Shown piece by piece: positions 1 to 8,758 of a DNA stretch of 64,000 bases. The position numbers were made by a program, and so were the translations under genes. Location of the stretch: positions 104,651-168,650 of the forward strand of contig JAPPMO010000119.1 of NCBI GenBank assembly GCA_028873975.1, read 5' to 3'. Under the pieces are notes generated by a model. That model saw nothing but the letters and a program-made list of their open reading frames with translations. It did not search any database and was not told where the DNA came from. Each line of letters begins with the position of its first letter. Position 1 is the stretch's first letter. The DNA is from Chloroflexota bacterium (GTDB lineage: Bacteria > Chloroflexota > Anaerolineae > Aggregatilineales > Phototrophicaceae).

Positions 1-192
1 TCAAAACAAAGAATTCAGGAATGCAACAACCTCTGCCGTTAGGTTATAAAGATTCGGGAGATACACCCTTGAAGTTTATTCATCAGTTTAGCCTTTATGC
101 TACCTCTCCATATAAGGGAGACTTGGACGAAATAGTCTTGGGATGGACTAGATTCGCGCCAGATCATTGACAAGCATGTTCAAACCAAACTG

Positions 193-1737
193 TCACCCGG
201 AACGTATCTGCCCCTTCACATCGAGCAGACCCAGCAGAAACTGACGAGGATCATCAACATCGGGCAAGGGTTGCTGCCGCAGCGGTTCCATAAACGGGAC
301 ATCGAAATAGCCCTCGCTGATGATGCGGTTGATCAACTTGGCGATATCGTTGTATTGCATGATGATGGCGTTGAGATAATGGTCGTTGCCGGTGACTTTC
401 CACAGTTCCACTGCCGAGAGCAAGGCTTCCAGGTTGTGTATCAGCATACCAATCTTGTAGCGGTATTCCGGCTCGTGGGTAGCGCCGCGCGCTTGAATGG
501 CATTGATGATCTGCCGGCTGGTCTTGATCGGCTTCGAGGCGTCGAGGGCGACGGGCAGTTGGCAGCGTTTGACATAATCGGCGTAATCGAAGAAGGGCGG
601 ATGACGCGTCTCGCGACTGTTGTTGAGGATTTGCTTGCCCTCCAGCGGGATGTAGGCATTGTCCCGCAGGGCAGCCATGCGTTCGGCGATGTCGCCCTGG
701 TTCGCCGCGTCCAGGTAACGCCGCGCATGTTTATAGGTGAGCAGGGTATTAAGCGTATAATGCCCGTCGAATACCGGGTAGACGAAGGAGTCGATGGCAT
801 TGCCGCCAATGTTGGATTCCTTGAGGAATCCCTTGGACCCCGTGACCAGCAGATTTTGCGAGAGGATCTCGTTGCATTTGAGCAGCAGCCAGGACTTGAG
901 CATGATGCCGTGAAACTGCAGGAAAGGACTGTCGCTGAAAGCCAGGGCGCGGAAAAACGTGAAATTGATATGCGCCGCTTGTTGAACGAGATTGTACAGC
1001 TGGCGGAAGACATTGCTGAAGCGAATGGGATTGTCGCCGAAGATATTCTTGCTCGAGAGATGATCGATAGCGGCGGGTAAGGAATCCGCGACCATGGATA
1101 CGCCCATATAGGCGCAGTGGTATTTTGAGGGCAGAGCCATACGCTGCAAAATTTCCAAGCCGCGCCCGACCTGGCCGATCAAGATGCCCGGTCCGTCAAT
1201 CTCGAATTTGGTCAGCACCATGCTGCGCAGGACATGGGTTTCCAGCCGTTCCCAGTTCCTGGTGCTGCTGTGCGGCACGGCGAAGATGGACAGCGAGCGT
1301 GGTCCGTCCGCGGCGGGATCCACTTTGGCGATGACCGAGTGATAGTCGGCGTGGTAGGAATTATTGATCAGCCACTTCTGCCCCCGGATGTGGAAATGCT
1401 TTTCATTTGGATCGTCGCTTGTCGGCGTCGCTTGGGTCCTGACGCTTAGCAAGTCGGTACCCGTGTGCTCTTCGGTCCAGCTGAGGGTGAAGATCTGTCC
1501 CTTGAGTTTTGCCGCCAGCTCGTATTCTTCGCCGGCTACCAGCATCATATACGCCAGGCCGCTGGCGGCGCAGGCGGTCATGTAACTGGGATTGTTGCGG
1601 AAGAGACGTGTGGCTTCCAGCATGGAGCCCATTAAGTTGAAGGTAGGATAGACGTTATCCAGCACCGCCTTCATGCCTCTGCGCAAGCGCTGGTAATCAA
1701 TGATGTCGCCGAAGTTGCGGTCTTTTACGATATCCAT
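193..1737 (-). CDS. Acyl-CoA dehydrogenase-like flavoprotein, paralogue 1
   Basis: This 514-residue protein has the acyl-CoA dehydrogenase fold signature. Residues 84-101 hold the FAD/substrate motif TLSWTEEHTGTDLLSVRT, residues 116-126 (HIRGQKWLINN) match the following beta-domain motif, and the C-terminal helical domain carries VFDGHYTLNTL at 322-332. In the family this last place is normally a Glu-Gly pair, with Glu the catalytic base in many members; here it is Asp324-Gly325. The family oxidises acyl-CoA thioesters at the alpha-beta bond or, in AidB- and KtzA-like branches, does other flavin chemistry. About 130 residues follow the motif, longer than the roughly 380-residue housekeeping enzymes, so an AidB-like or specialised branch is likely. 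It sits 114 bp downstream of a close paralogue. Substrate unknown. Confidence 0.75.
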   Translation of the reverse strand: MDIVKDRNFGDIIDYQRLRRGMKAVLDNVYPTFNLMGSMLEATRLFRNNPSYMTACAASGLAYMMLVAGEEYELAAKLKGQIFTLSWTEEHTGTDLLSVRTQATPTSDDPNEKHFHIRGQKWLINNSYHADYHSVIAKVDPAADGPRSLSIFAVPHSSTRNWERLETHVLRSMVLTKFEIDGPGILIGQVGRGLEILQRMALPSKYHCAYMGVSMVADSLPAAIDHLSSKNIFGDNPIRFSNVFRQLYNLVQQAAHINFTFFRALAFSDSPFLQFHGIMLKSWLLLKCNEILSQNLLVTGSKGFLKESNIGGNAIDSFVYPVFDGHYTLNTLLTYKHARRYLDAANQGDIAERMAALRDNAYIPLEGKQILNNSRETRHPPFFDYADYVKRCQLPVALDASKPIKTSRQIINAIQARGATHEPEYRYKIGMLIHNLEALLSAVELWKVTGNDHYLNAIIMQYNDIAKLINRIISEGYFDVPFMEPLRQQPLPDVDDPRQFLLGLLDVKGQIRSG

Positions 1738-1851
1738 GGTTCCTGGCAGAATCCTAATGCAATCCAGTTATGCGCTTGACGAACCGACTTTGCAGCATAC
1801 GATCCCCGCAGGCGCCCTCAACTTGCTGATCTGCCTCGCTTGCCTTGGCAG

Positions 1852-3414
1852 TCATTCCACAACAAGCGCTTCTTGACGAACGGAAAACTGTTCGACCAGA
1901 TGATACAAGCGCAGCAAAAACTCGCGCGGCTTTTCAAACCGGCGCATGGGGCGCTGCCGCATCAATGTCAGGAATGGCGTCTTCAAGGCGCTCTCGCTGA
2001 TTACGGAATTGAATTGATTGACGAAGGCGTTGTATTGCATGATCACGGCATTCAGATACTCGTCCTCTTCTGTGGCTCGCCACATTTCGCAGGCGGCCAG
2101 CAAGGCCTCCATCCAATGGATCATGGTGCCCAATTTATATCGATGTTCTGGATCTGTGGTCAACTCGCGCGAGCTAAGTTCGTCAAAGAGCGATTGCATG
2201 GCCGCGACCACAGCGCGGGCATCAAGATTGATGGGCAGGTCCAGGTCCTCGATATATCCGGCGTAATCGAAGAAGTCGGGGTTGCGCAGCTTGCGCGAGG
2301 GCGCGCGGATTGGGTCGCCGGTCCCCGACATGGCGCCGCCCCCGCGCAAGATGGACAGGCGTTTCTCTACGTTGGCGCGGCGGGTCGCCCCCAAGTAACG
2401 TCTCATGTGTTTGGCGGTCATCAAGGTGTTGATGGTGTAGTGACCGTCAAATACGGGCAGCACAAATGAATCGATGGTGTTGCGCCCGATGACGGATTCC
2501 GCCAGGAATCCCTTGGAGCCGACCACCAGCAGGTTCTGCCCCAACAGTTCATTGGCGCGCAGCAATAACCAGGACTTGAGCATCACGCCGTGGAATTGCA
2601 AGAAGCTGCCCGCGCTGAAGGCCAGGGCGCGATAATAGATGAAATTGAGCACTGCGCCTTGCAGCACCAGGTTGTACATCTGCCGCAGGACGTTGCTGAA
2701 GTTGATCGGGTTTTCGTTGAAAATGCGTTTTTTGGACAGATGCTCAATGCCGGCGGGTATGGCTTCGTTGATCAGATTGATGCCGACGTAGGCGCACTGG
2801 TACTTGCTGGGCATCGCCATCCGCTGCAGGATTTGCAAGCCGTGTCCGGCTTTGCCCAAGAGCCGTCCGGGACCGTCAATATCGAAGGTGGTCAGCACCA
2901 TTCTGCGCAAAACGTGGGTCTCCAGGCGTTCCCAGTTCTTGCAGCTGCTTTGCGGCACCAGGAAGATCGAAAGCGAACGCGGTCCGCCCGAATCCGGGTC
3001 GATCTTGGCGACGATCGTGTGATAGTCGGCATGGTAGGAGTTGTTGATCAGCCATTTTCTGCCCTTGATGTGATAATCGACGCAGTCGGGATCATCGTTG
3101 AGCGGCGTGGCGACGGTCCTCGCGCTTAAGAGGTCGGATCCGATCTCTTCTTCGGTCCAGCCCAGGGTGAACAAGCTGTCCTTCAGGTCTTCGGCGATCG
3201 CGTCTTCGCCAGCCGCGATCACCGTCATCCAGGCCAGCATGCTTGCGCCGGCGGCGATCATCAAGTCCGGTTCGTCGCCGTAAAGCTCGGTACCGACTTG
3301 CAGCGACTTGTGCATGTCGAAGTCTGGCAACAGCGCATCGTACAAGTGGCGGATCGACTCGCGCAGCTTGTCGAAATCCACGATATCGCCGAATCTCGAA
3401 TCGTTTATGAACAT
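1852..3414 (-). CDS. Acyl-CoA dehydrogenase-like flavoprotein, paralogue 2
   Basis: This 520-residue protein aligns with the downstream gene along its whole length. Shared blocks include TLGWTEEEIGSDLLSART (83-100), KGRKWLINNSYHADYH (117-132), NWERLETHVLRRMVLT (160-175) and VFDGHYTINTL (321-331). The pair therefore arose by tandem duplication and has since diverged considerably. As in its partner, the usual catalytic Glu place is Asp (Asp323). The gene is first in the pair and the two are probably co-transcribed. The identical substitution in both copies suggests a conserved property of this subfamily rather than decay. The acyl-dehydrogenase reaction itself is not assured; a nitrogen- or sulfur-oxidising flavin enzyme is a possible alternative. 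Confidence 0.75.
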   Translation of the reverse strand: MFINDSRFGDIVDFDKLRESIRHLYDALLPDFDMHKSLQVGTELYGDEPDLMIAAGASMLAWMTVIAAGEDAIAEDLKDSLFTLGWTEEEIGSDLLSARTVATPLNDDPDCVDYHIKGRKWLINNSYHADYHTIVAKIDPDSGGPRSLSIFLVPQSSCKNWERLETHVLRRMVLTTFDIDGPGRLLGKAGHGLQILQRMAMPSKYQCAYVGINLINEAIPAGIEHLSKKRIFNENPINFSNVLRQMYNLVLQGAVLNFIYYRALAFSAGSFLQFHGVMLKSWLLLRANELLGQNLLVVGSKGFLAESVIGRNTIDSFVLPVFDGHYTINTLMTAKHMRRYLGATRRANVEKRLSILRGGGAMSGTGDPIRAPSRKLRNPDFFDYAGYIEDLDLPINLDARAVVAAMQSLFDELSSRELTTDPEHRYKLGTMIHWMEALLAACEMWRATEEDEYLNAVIMQYNAFVNQFNSVISESALKTPFLTLMRQRPMRRFEKPREFLLRLYHLVEQFSVRQEALVVE

Positions 3415-3557
3415 ATAAATTCCAACTGATCGTTACCAGCGGGCTAGTATACGGTCATTTCCATTTCATAACAAGTTAGCGCCTGTCCGGCGCCATAAAG
3501 GAAAATTTTCACAAGCGTCTATGGCTTAGAACACTTTGAAACTTGGCAAGCTACGCA

Positions 3558-4226
3558 TTAAGCCTCGCGCACTGTTTTGACGATTTCGCGCAGTTGACGA
3601 TCAAAGTTGGGATCGGCCGCTTTGAATTCCTGCCCGCTGATCACCAGGGGCGCGCCAAAGACGACGATTTCCGCGCCCATCCGCAGCGTTTCTATGGCCT
3701 GCGGAACGCTCAAGCCGCCGACTGCTTGCACGGGGATATCAACCGCGTCCAGGATAGCGGGCAGGTCGTCGAGTGGGCTGAGGCCCGGGATCATATTGCG
3801 CTCGTCGAAGCCGGTGTGCACGATGATATAGTCCACGCCCAGCGCTTGCGCTTCTCGCGCGCGGAGCGCTTTATCGGGGCAGAGCATGACATCGCACATC
3901 ACTTGTTTGCCGTAGCGCTTTGCCATGTTGACTTGCTCAATGATGCTGGCGTCGTGCGCCTGACCCATGACGACCACCATATCGCCGCCGGCTTTGAACA
4001 TCATCTCCGCTTCCAGCCCGGCGCCATCCATGGTCTTGAGATCCACAACAATCGGCGTATCGGGGAAGGCTGCGCGGAAAGCGCGCACGGCGTGCAGACC
4101 TTCCGCCAGCAATAGCGGCGTGCCGACTTCGAGCCAATCAACGCCCGCTTTCACCGAAGCTCGCGCCAATGCCAGCGCCTCTTCGAGGTCAATGACATCG
4201 ATTGAAATCTGGATCTTGGCATCCAT
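3558..4226 (-). CDS. 3-hexulose-6-phosphate synthase / 3-keto-L-gulonate-6-phosphate decarboxylase family protein
   Basis: This 222-residue single-domain TIM barrel belongs to the orotidine-monophosphate decarboxylase superfamily. The family Asp-x-Lys-x-x-Asp motif is present as VDLKTMDGAG near residue 61, preceded by GVDWLEVGTPLL, which matches the substrate-binding strand of hexulose-6-phosphate synthase and UlaD-type decarboxylases. The phosphate-binding end is seen as VQAVGGLSVPQAIE and GAEIVVFGAPLV. It would either join formaldehyde to ribulose 5-phosphate (or the reverse) or decarboxylate 3-keto-L-gulonate 6-phosphate. No hexulose-phosphate isomerase partner is adjacent. It lies 23 bp downstream of a zinc alcohol dehydrogenase, so a sugar-acid or polyol route is more likely than formaldehyde fixation. 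Confidence 0.75.
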   Translation of the reverse strand: MDAKIQISIDVIDLEEALALARASVKAGVDWLEVGTPLLLAEGLHAVRAFRAAFPDTPIVVDLKTMDGAGLEAEMMFKAGGDMVVVMGQAHDASIIEQVNMAKRYGKQVMCDVMLCPDKALRAREAQALGVDYIIVHTGFDERNMIPGLSPLDDLPAILDAVDIPVQAVGGLSVPQAIETLRMGAEIVVFGAPLVISGQEFKAADPNFDRQLREIVKTVREA

Positions 4227-4249
4227 AGCTATTCCTTCGTTTGCGTTGT

Positions 4250-5293
4250 CTAGGCGGGCAAAAGAACCGACTTGACATTGCTGCCGGCTTCCATCTCTTC
4301 AAAGGCTTCGACCCAGTCGCCCAGGGGATAAACGCCGCCGATGATCAATTCCAGATCAATCTGCCCGGAAGACAGCAAGCCAAGCGCGCGTTCCCAGGTC
4401 GAATAGAGGTGGCTGAAGCTGCCTTGCAGCGTCACGGCTTTTTGCACCAGCGGGTCCAGGTTGAAGCTTAGCGGCTGCGGTCCCCAGCCGATCTTGGTGA
4501 TGACGCCATTGGGGCGGACCATTTCCAGAGCCGATTGCAAGGCGATGCTGACGCCGGTGCAGTCGACGATCAAGTCGGCGCCGTAACCGTCGCCCAGCGA
4601 ACGGACTAATTCGACCGGGTCGTCTTCGTCAATGTTGAGCGTCTTGGTCGCGCCAATCTGTTCCGCGATGCCCAAGCGCTGTTTGTCAAGATCCGTGCCG
4701 AGCATGATGATCTCGCTGGCGCCGCGCAGCTTGGCCACGAAGAGCGCCATCATGCCGATCGGTCCCGGACCCTGGATCACGACCGTGTCGCCGGGACGCA
4801 GCGCAGGCGTCTTTTCCACCAGCGCGTTGTAGGCGACGCAAATCGGTTCGGTGAGCGCGGCATATTCAAAGGGCACATTGGTCGGGATGTGATGCAGGAT
4901 CCCTTGCCGGGCGGTGACAAAGCGGGTGAAAGCGCCGTCGTAAAGAGCGCCGTAACCCAAGCGATGCGGACATTGATTGTAGTCCCCCGCGTGGCAGAAA
5001 ACACAATCGCCGCAGATCTCGGCCGCTGTCTCGACGGCGACGCGGTCGCCGATCTGGAAGCCTGTCACTTCGGCGCCGACAGCCGCGACTGTGCCGCAGA
5101 ATTCGTGCCCCAACACCAGAGGCAGCTTGATCGTCCAGCTCTGATGATCGCGCCACATGTGCAGGTCGCTGCCACAGACCCCCGCCGCCCGCACTTCCAC
5201 CACGACCTCGCCGGGAACGGGATCCGGCGGCTGCGGGATATCGCGGATCTCGACATTTTTGTCCTCACGTCCGAACTTGACTAGGGCTTCCAT
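4250..5293 (-). CDS. Zinc-dependent alcohol/polyol dehydrogenase (MDR family)
   Basis: This is a medium-chain dehydrogenase/reductase of about 347 residues. It shows the catalytic zinc site (AAGVCGSDLHMW, then GHEFCGTVAAVG) and the structural zinc cysteines in CGDCVFCHAGDYNQC. The Rossmann segment is VVIQGPGPIGMMALFVAK. The closest families are sorbitol, threonine and galactitol dehydrogenases. A longer in-frame start exists upstream, but the chosen ATG at 5293 has a GGAGG Shine-Dalgarno eight bases before it and begins with MEALVKFGRED, as usual for the family. It is co-oriented with and 23 bp upstream of the hexulose-phosphate-synthase-like gene, which suggests a short polyol or sugar-phosphate operon. 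NAD(H) dependence is expected but the substrate is not determined. Confidence 0.85.
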   Translation of the reverse strand: MEALVKFGREDKNVEIRDIPQPPDPVPGEVVVEVRAAGVCGSDLHMWRDHQSWTIKLPLVLGHEFCGTVAAVGAEVTGFQIGDRVAVETAAEICGDCVFCHAGDYNQCPHRLGYGALYDGAFTRFVTARQGILHHIPTNVPFEYAALTEPICVAYNALVEKTPALRPGDTVVIQGPGPIGMMALFVAKLRGASEIIMLGTDLDKQRLGIAEQIGATKTLNIDEDDPVELVRSLGDGYGADLIVDCTGVSIALQSALEMVRPNGVITKIGWGPQPLSFNLDPLVQKAVTLQGSFSHLYSTWERALGLLSSGQIDLELIIGGVYPLGDWVEAFEEMEAGSNVKSVLLPA

Positions 5294-5404
5294 GTCGCCA
5301 TCCTCCGCTAAACTTGGGCTGCTCGCCACTCTGCCATAGTCTTGCTGCCTTTGCTTTTATTGCAGTGCGTGCATAGCAGCTGCAAGTTCTCGCTACGACA
5401 GTAT

Positions 5405-5432
5405 TTTGAGAATCGGACAAATTGATTATAAT
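5405..5432 (+). promoter_or_regulatory. Putative promoter of the restriction-modification pair
   Basis: A perfect TATAAT lies at 5427-5432, with a TTTGAG/TTGAGA-like -35 about 15-16 bases upstream. It is placed 41 bases before the ATG at 5473. It supports that ATG as the methyltransferase start rather than an in-frame TTG at 5422 that would lie upstream of the -10 box. The spacing is slightly short, so this is tentative. Confidence 0.4.
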
Positions 5433-5472
5433 TCTTGCTAGTTGCCGGGGCATTGGATTCCTAATCATAACA

Positions 5473-6702
5473 ATGAATTCATTTTCAACTGTTGGTATTG
5501 ATCGCCAAGCAATTGCACAGCGCCAGCTAAATATTAAGAATAAGATTAGAAGTAACCCGCTAAAATGGAATGGGCAATTTTCGCCACAATTGGTAGAAGT
5601 GTTGCTAGGCAAGTTTGCAAGAAGCACCGACATTGTGCTGGATCCATTTGTTGGCAGTGGTACGGTTCTCCTTGAAGCCTCAAAACGCGGGAATACTGCA
5701 TTCGGAAGCGAAATCAATCCTGCCGCATATATTCTGTCTAATCTCTATTCTTTTGTAAACTTGCCGCAGAATCTTCGAAAATCATCAATCTCCAACATAG
5801 AAAAGTCAATAAACGAGATATTTCCATCTCCGCTTTTTGCGACAATGAAGCGACCTATAGAAGACAAGAATGGACTGAAAAGGTCTTTACGCCACCTATT
5901 GGAGCAAGATAATAACAAAAGAGAAGTTGATCTTATCAACGCCTTGATTATCTTACTGGATTTGTACCAAAAAAATATCAGTGAGCAAAAGGTATTCGCG
6001 ACTTGGGGACGCATCAAACATTTGGTCAATACATTGCCATATTCGTCCTCATTGGCAAAAGTTTTTCATACTGACGCTCGTCGCATTCCACTACCACGTC
6101 AATCAGTTGACCTAGTTATTACTTCACCACCGTACATCAATGTATTCAATTATCATCAGCAATATCGCGCCTCCGCTGAGTTCTTAAACTGGAATATTTT
6201 GAACGCCGCGAAATCTGAAATCGGCTCCAATCGAAAACATCGTGGAAATAGATTTCTTACTGTAATTCAATATTGCCTTGATTTAGCTCAGTGTCTTGCC
6301 GAGCTGCAAAGGCTTTGTAAGCAAGATTCAAAATTGATATTCGTGATCGGCCGGCTCTCCACAGTCCGCGGAACGCCATTCTATAACGGCGAGATATTAG
6401 CGGAAGTGTTTTTGCGTTCTTTTGAAGTTAGCCTGGATATGCGACAAGAGCGAGTATTCAAGAATCGCTTTGGTCAAGAAATTTTTGAAGATATATTACA
6501 CTTTTCATTTCGAGATTTGCGACAGCATGTAAATGCGAATCAGCTTGATTCTGCTAGACAAGTTGCGGAAGAGGTTTTGATATCTGCTTTGCCTCAATCC
6601 ACTGCTGATACCCGCAAGGATATCGAAAGCGCTTTGATGAAACTTAGGCTTGTCAAACCGTCTCCCATTTACCATACGCTTGGTAACTTAGAAGCATCAT
6701 GA
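5473..6702 (+). CDS. DNA modification methyltransferase (amino-MTase)
   Basis: This is an S-adenosylmethionine-dependent DNA amino-methyltransferase of about 409 residues. The AdoMet-binding motif DPFVGSGTVLLEA is at 57-69 and the catalytic motif TSPPY at 217-221, the Ser-Pro-Pro-Tyr form typical of N4-cytosine and some N6-adenine enzymes. Motif I precedes motif IV, and the N-terminal KWNGQFSPQLVEVLL block is the usual lead-in of this arrangement. The 150 residues between the motifs may hold a target-recognition insert. Its stop overlaps the start of the next gene by four bases (ATGA), so translation is probably coupled. Base composition is clearly AT-richer than the neighbours, indicating horizontal transfer. 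It would protect host DNA against the adjacent endonuclease; the recognition sequence is unknown. Confidence 0.85.
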   Translation: MNSFSTVGIDRQAIAQRQLNIKNKIRSNPLKWNGQFSPQLVEVLLGKFARSTDIVLDPFVGSGTVLLEASKRGNTAFGSEINPAAYILSNLYSFVNLPQNLRKSSISNIEKSINEIFPSPLFATMKRPIEDKNGLKRSLRHLLEQDNNKREVDLINALIILLDLYQKNISEQKVFATWGRIKHLVNTLPYSSSLAKVFHTDARRIPLPRQSVDLVITSPPYINVFNYHQQYRASAEFLNWNILNAAKSEIGSNRKHRGNRFLTVIQYCLDLAQCLAELQRLCKQDSKLIFVIGRLSTVRGTPFYNGEILAEVFLRSFEVSLDMRQERVFKNRFGQEIFEDILHFSFRDLRQHVNANQLDSARQVAEEVLISALPQSTADTRKDIESALMKLRLVKPSPIYHTLGNLEAS

Positions 6703-7610
6703 TAGATTACCCGAGACCTCATGGGGATAAACTAGCTGCGCTTATGGCGAATGCGAAATTGCCAGGTTCTGACGCGCAGCGGATCCGAGAAGCTTTAGAA
6801 CGCTATGAACAATGGCGATATGAGTTAATTCATCTTGAGGATGGACTGAGTGAGTGTCTGCCAAAGGCTGTGAATCTGCTTAATGCTTATAAATATTTTA
6901 TGGACAAAGAGTTGATATTCGATAGTCCGAATGATTTCCTGTATCGGCAAAAAGGACAGCTAAAGTTGGACAATACAGTTATAGAAGAGTTCTTGCCCAT
7001 ATTCATCCCTAAGATTTTGCAATCAGATTTGGAGGGGACGAGTCTACAATTTGGCTCATATTCATGCTTTGCAGGCGTTTATTTCACATCTACTTTACCG
7101 CACATCGAGAAAGGCGGTGGTCTAAAAATAAGACAGAAAAATCAAGATTTCGTTGTTAGCAGACCGCTGTTTGTTCGCGCATCGCATCATAAAGATTTTG
7201 CGGATGCAATAACTACACAGACAAACCTTGCCTATATGGCGGCGGAATGCAAGACCAATTTGGACAAGACTATGTTTCAGGAAGCGGCCGCAACCGCGCT
7301 TGATTTGAAAGCAAGCGTACCATCTGCGAAGTATTTCTTGCTGTGCGAATGGCTCGATATGACACCGATTAGCAGCAGCTTAACCGCAATTGATGAAATC
7401 ATTGTGTTGCGCAAGGCTAAACGAATCTCTTCTGATGTTCGGAGACTTTTCTCCACTGCGGCTGGTCGCGAAAGTAATCGCAATTACTTCGAGCGATACT
7501 TGCGTTCTAATCCTTTTCGAGAAGATACACTGGCGCGATTTGCTAATCATATAAACCGTCTGATAAGAGACACACCCGAGGACGAAGTTCTTAAGCGCGG
7601 ACATTTTTAG
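6699..7610 (+). CDS. Type II restriction endonuclease, Bpu10I-like (tentative)
   Basis: This 303-residue protein has no membrane segment. The block around residues 176-196 (NLAYMAAECKTNLDKTMF and on) carries an Glu-Cys-Lys core (E183, K185) that fits the second half of a PD-(D/E)xK nuclease site. From memory, this block followed by an aliphatic strand and CEWLDMTPIS resembles the Bpu10I endonuclease family, but I could not run a profile search. Translational coupling to a DNA methyltransferase by ATGA overlap strongly supports a restriction role. Bpu10I itself uses two different subunits for an asymmetric site; only one endonuclease gene is seen here, so this enzyme may act as a homodimer. 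Low GC matches the methyltransferase. Confidence 0.65.
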   Translation: MIDYPRPHGDKLAALMANAKLPGSDAQRIREALERYEQWRYELIHLEDGLSECLPKAVNLLNAYKYFMDKELIFDSPNDFLYRQKGQLKLDNTVIEEFLPIFIPKILQSDLEGTSLQFGSYSCFAGVYFTSTLPHIEKGGGLKIRQKNQDFVVSRPLFVRASHHKDFADAITTQTNLAYMAAECKTNLDKTMFQEAAATALDLKASVPSAKYFLLCEWLDMTPISSSLTAIDEIIVLRKAKRISSDVRRLFSTAAGRESNRNYFERYLRSNPFREDTLARFANHINRLIRDTPEDEVLKRGHF

Positions 7611-7658
7611 CGGACAGTGGTAGCTGCAACGTCGACCCGAAAACATCAGCCCGACAAG

Positions 7659-7808
7659 TTACTCGCCGATGGGCGCGGCGTAGTCTTCGTTGGAATTGAA
7701 GGGCGGGTCGAGGTAGATGAGGTCGACGCAGCCGCTATTGATGCCGCGCATGACGGGTAGATTGTCGCCCGTCCAGACGGTGCCGCTGGCGAAGTTGGCT
7801 TGGGTCAT
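7659..7808 (-). pseudogene. N-terminal remnant of a site-specific DNA methylase
   Basis: About 49 codons remain, reading from MTQANFASG through VWTGDNLPVMRGINSGCVDL to IYLDPPFNSNEDYAAPIGE and then a stop. The Asp-Pro-Pro-Phe motif and its surroundings are the standard N-terminus of a beta-class adenine methylase of several hundred residues, so almost all of the gene is missing. The break falls at the junction with the AT-rich restriction-modification pair, whose endonuclease ends 48 bases away on the opposite strand. The likely explanation is that insertion of, or recombination with, the cassette removed the rest. An in-frame ATG at 7844 would add 12 residues and overlap the upstream gene by four bases. 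Confidence 0.7.
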
Positions 7809-7840
7809 TTGCTTCGCGTTTCTTCTGCATTCTCTGCAGT

Positions 7841-8728
7841 TCAAAAATACTTCTCGCGCATCGTTTTGAGAAAGTCAATCGACGCGCGCATCTCGTCCAT
7901 GCCGTTCATGCCATCCTCAATGCTGACCCAGCCCGTGTAGCCGACATCGCTGAGGATCTGAAAGATCATGTCGTAGTCGTTCAAGCCCCGGCCCGTGACG
8001 CCGTGCTGCAAGCCTTCAAAATAGCCGACGCTGCCATCACTCTCGCGCAGGTCTTCCAAGCTGTAGCCTTCCAGCAGATAGCGGTCGCTGGCGTGCATGC
8101 TGACCACGCGGTCGGCGACGGCGCGCAGCAATGCGATGGGATCATCGCCGGCGACGATGGCGTTGGACGGGTCGTACTGGACGCCGAAATGCTCGCGCTC
8201 GGGGATGGCGTTCAGCAATTCCAGGAAGACGTCCATCTTCTGCGCGAACTCCGGATATGCCCAGAATCCGTCCTTATAGTGGTTCTCCAAGCCGAGAACG
8301 ACATTGTGCTCCCGCGCCACCGGCAGCACTGCTTCAATACATTCGACCACCCATTGCAAACCTTGTTCGCGGCTGACATCGGGGTAACGCTGCCCGCTGA
8401 GCACGCGGCAGACCGCGCCGTCGCCGCCCAGCAGTTGGGTAATGCGGATCATGCGCGCTTCTTTGTCCACAGCTTTGGCGCGTTCCCCGGCGTCGGGGTG
8501 GGTGAAGTTGGGCGAGCAGCAGAGCATGGGCATGGCGAAGCCGGCGCCGGCGATGGCCTCGCCCAATTGCCGGATATAGCTGTCATCGAGACTGGTGAAG
8601 AAGCCCTCGTACATTTCCAGCCCCTCTGCGCCCAGGTTCTTCGCCATTTCGATCCAGTCGAAGACGGTCATGCCGCCGTCGCTCGAGATTTCCTCCAGGT
8701 AGCATTTGGGAAAAGCCGATATCTTCAT
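7841..8728 (-). CDS. Sugar phosphate isomerase/epimerase family TIM barrel
   Basis: This protein of about 295 residues belongs to the xylose-isomerase-like / AP-endonuclease-2 barrel family. Metal-ligand blocks typical of the family are visible: GAEGLEMYEGF near the start, VVLGLENHY (Glu, His), VQYDPSNAI (Asp) and VVSMHASDRY (His), with a final GWVSIEDGMNG (Glu). Such enzymes isomerise or epimerise keto sugars or act as hydroxypyruvate or inosose isomerase-like proteins with divalent metal. The ATG at 8728 has AAGGA six bases upstream, better than the GTG directly before it. It is separated by 30 bases from a small membrane-protein gene upstream on the same strand. Substrate cannot be assigned. 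Confidence 0.8.
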   Translation of the reverse strand: MKISAFPKCYLEEISSDGGMTVFDWIEMAKNLGAEGLEMYEGFFTSLDDSYIRQLGEAIAGAGFAMPMLCCSPNFTHPDAGERAKAVDKEARMIRITQLLGGDGAVCRVLSGQRYPDVSREQGLQWVVECIEAVLPVAREHNVVLGLENHYKDGFWAYPEFAQKMDVFLELLNAIPEREHFGVQYDPSNAIVAGDDPIALLRAVADRVVSMHASDRYLLEGYSLEDLRESDGSVGYFEGLQHGVTGRGLNDYDMIFQILSDVGYTGWVSIEDGMNGMDEMRASIDFLKTMREKYF

Positions 8729-8758
8729 CACCGGTCCTTGATTTGCGGGTTTTTGAGA

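Noticed and set aside
1-192. Possible gene end or regulatory element at the window start
   Set aside because: I see no coding frame, clear promoter or repeat in this short AT-rich stretch.
3558-4226. Formaldehyde-fixing ribulose monophosphate pathway
   Set aside because: No 6-phospho-3-hexuloisomerase or methanol/formaldehyde genes accompany the decarboxylase-family gene; the family has other sugar-acid functions.
5340-7660. Prophage or larger genomic island
   Set aside because: Only two AT-rich genes are present, with no integrase, attachment repeat or phage structural gene; a stand-alone restriction-modification pair explains it.
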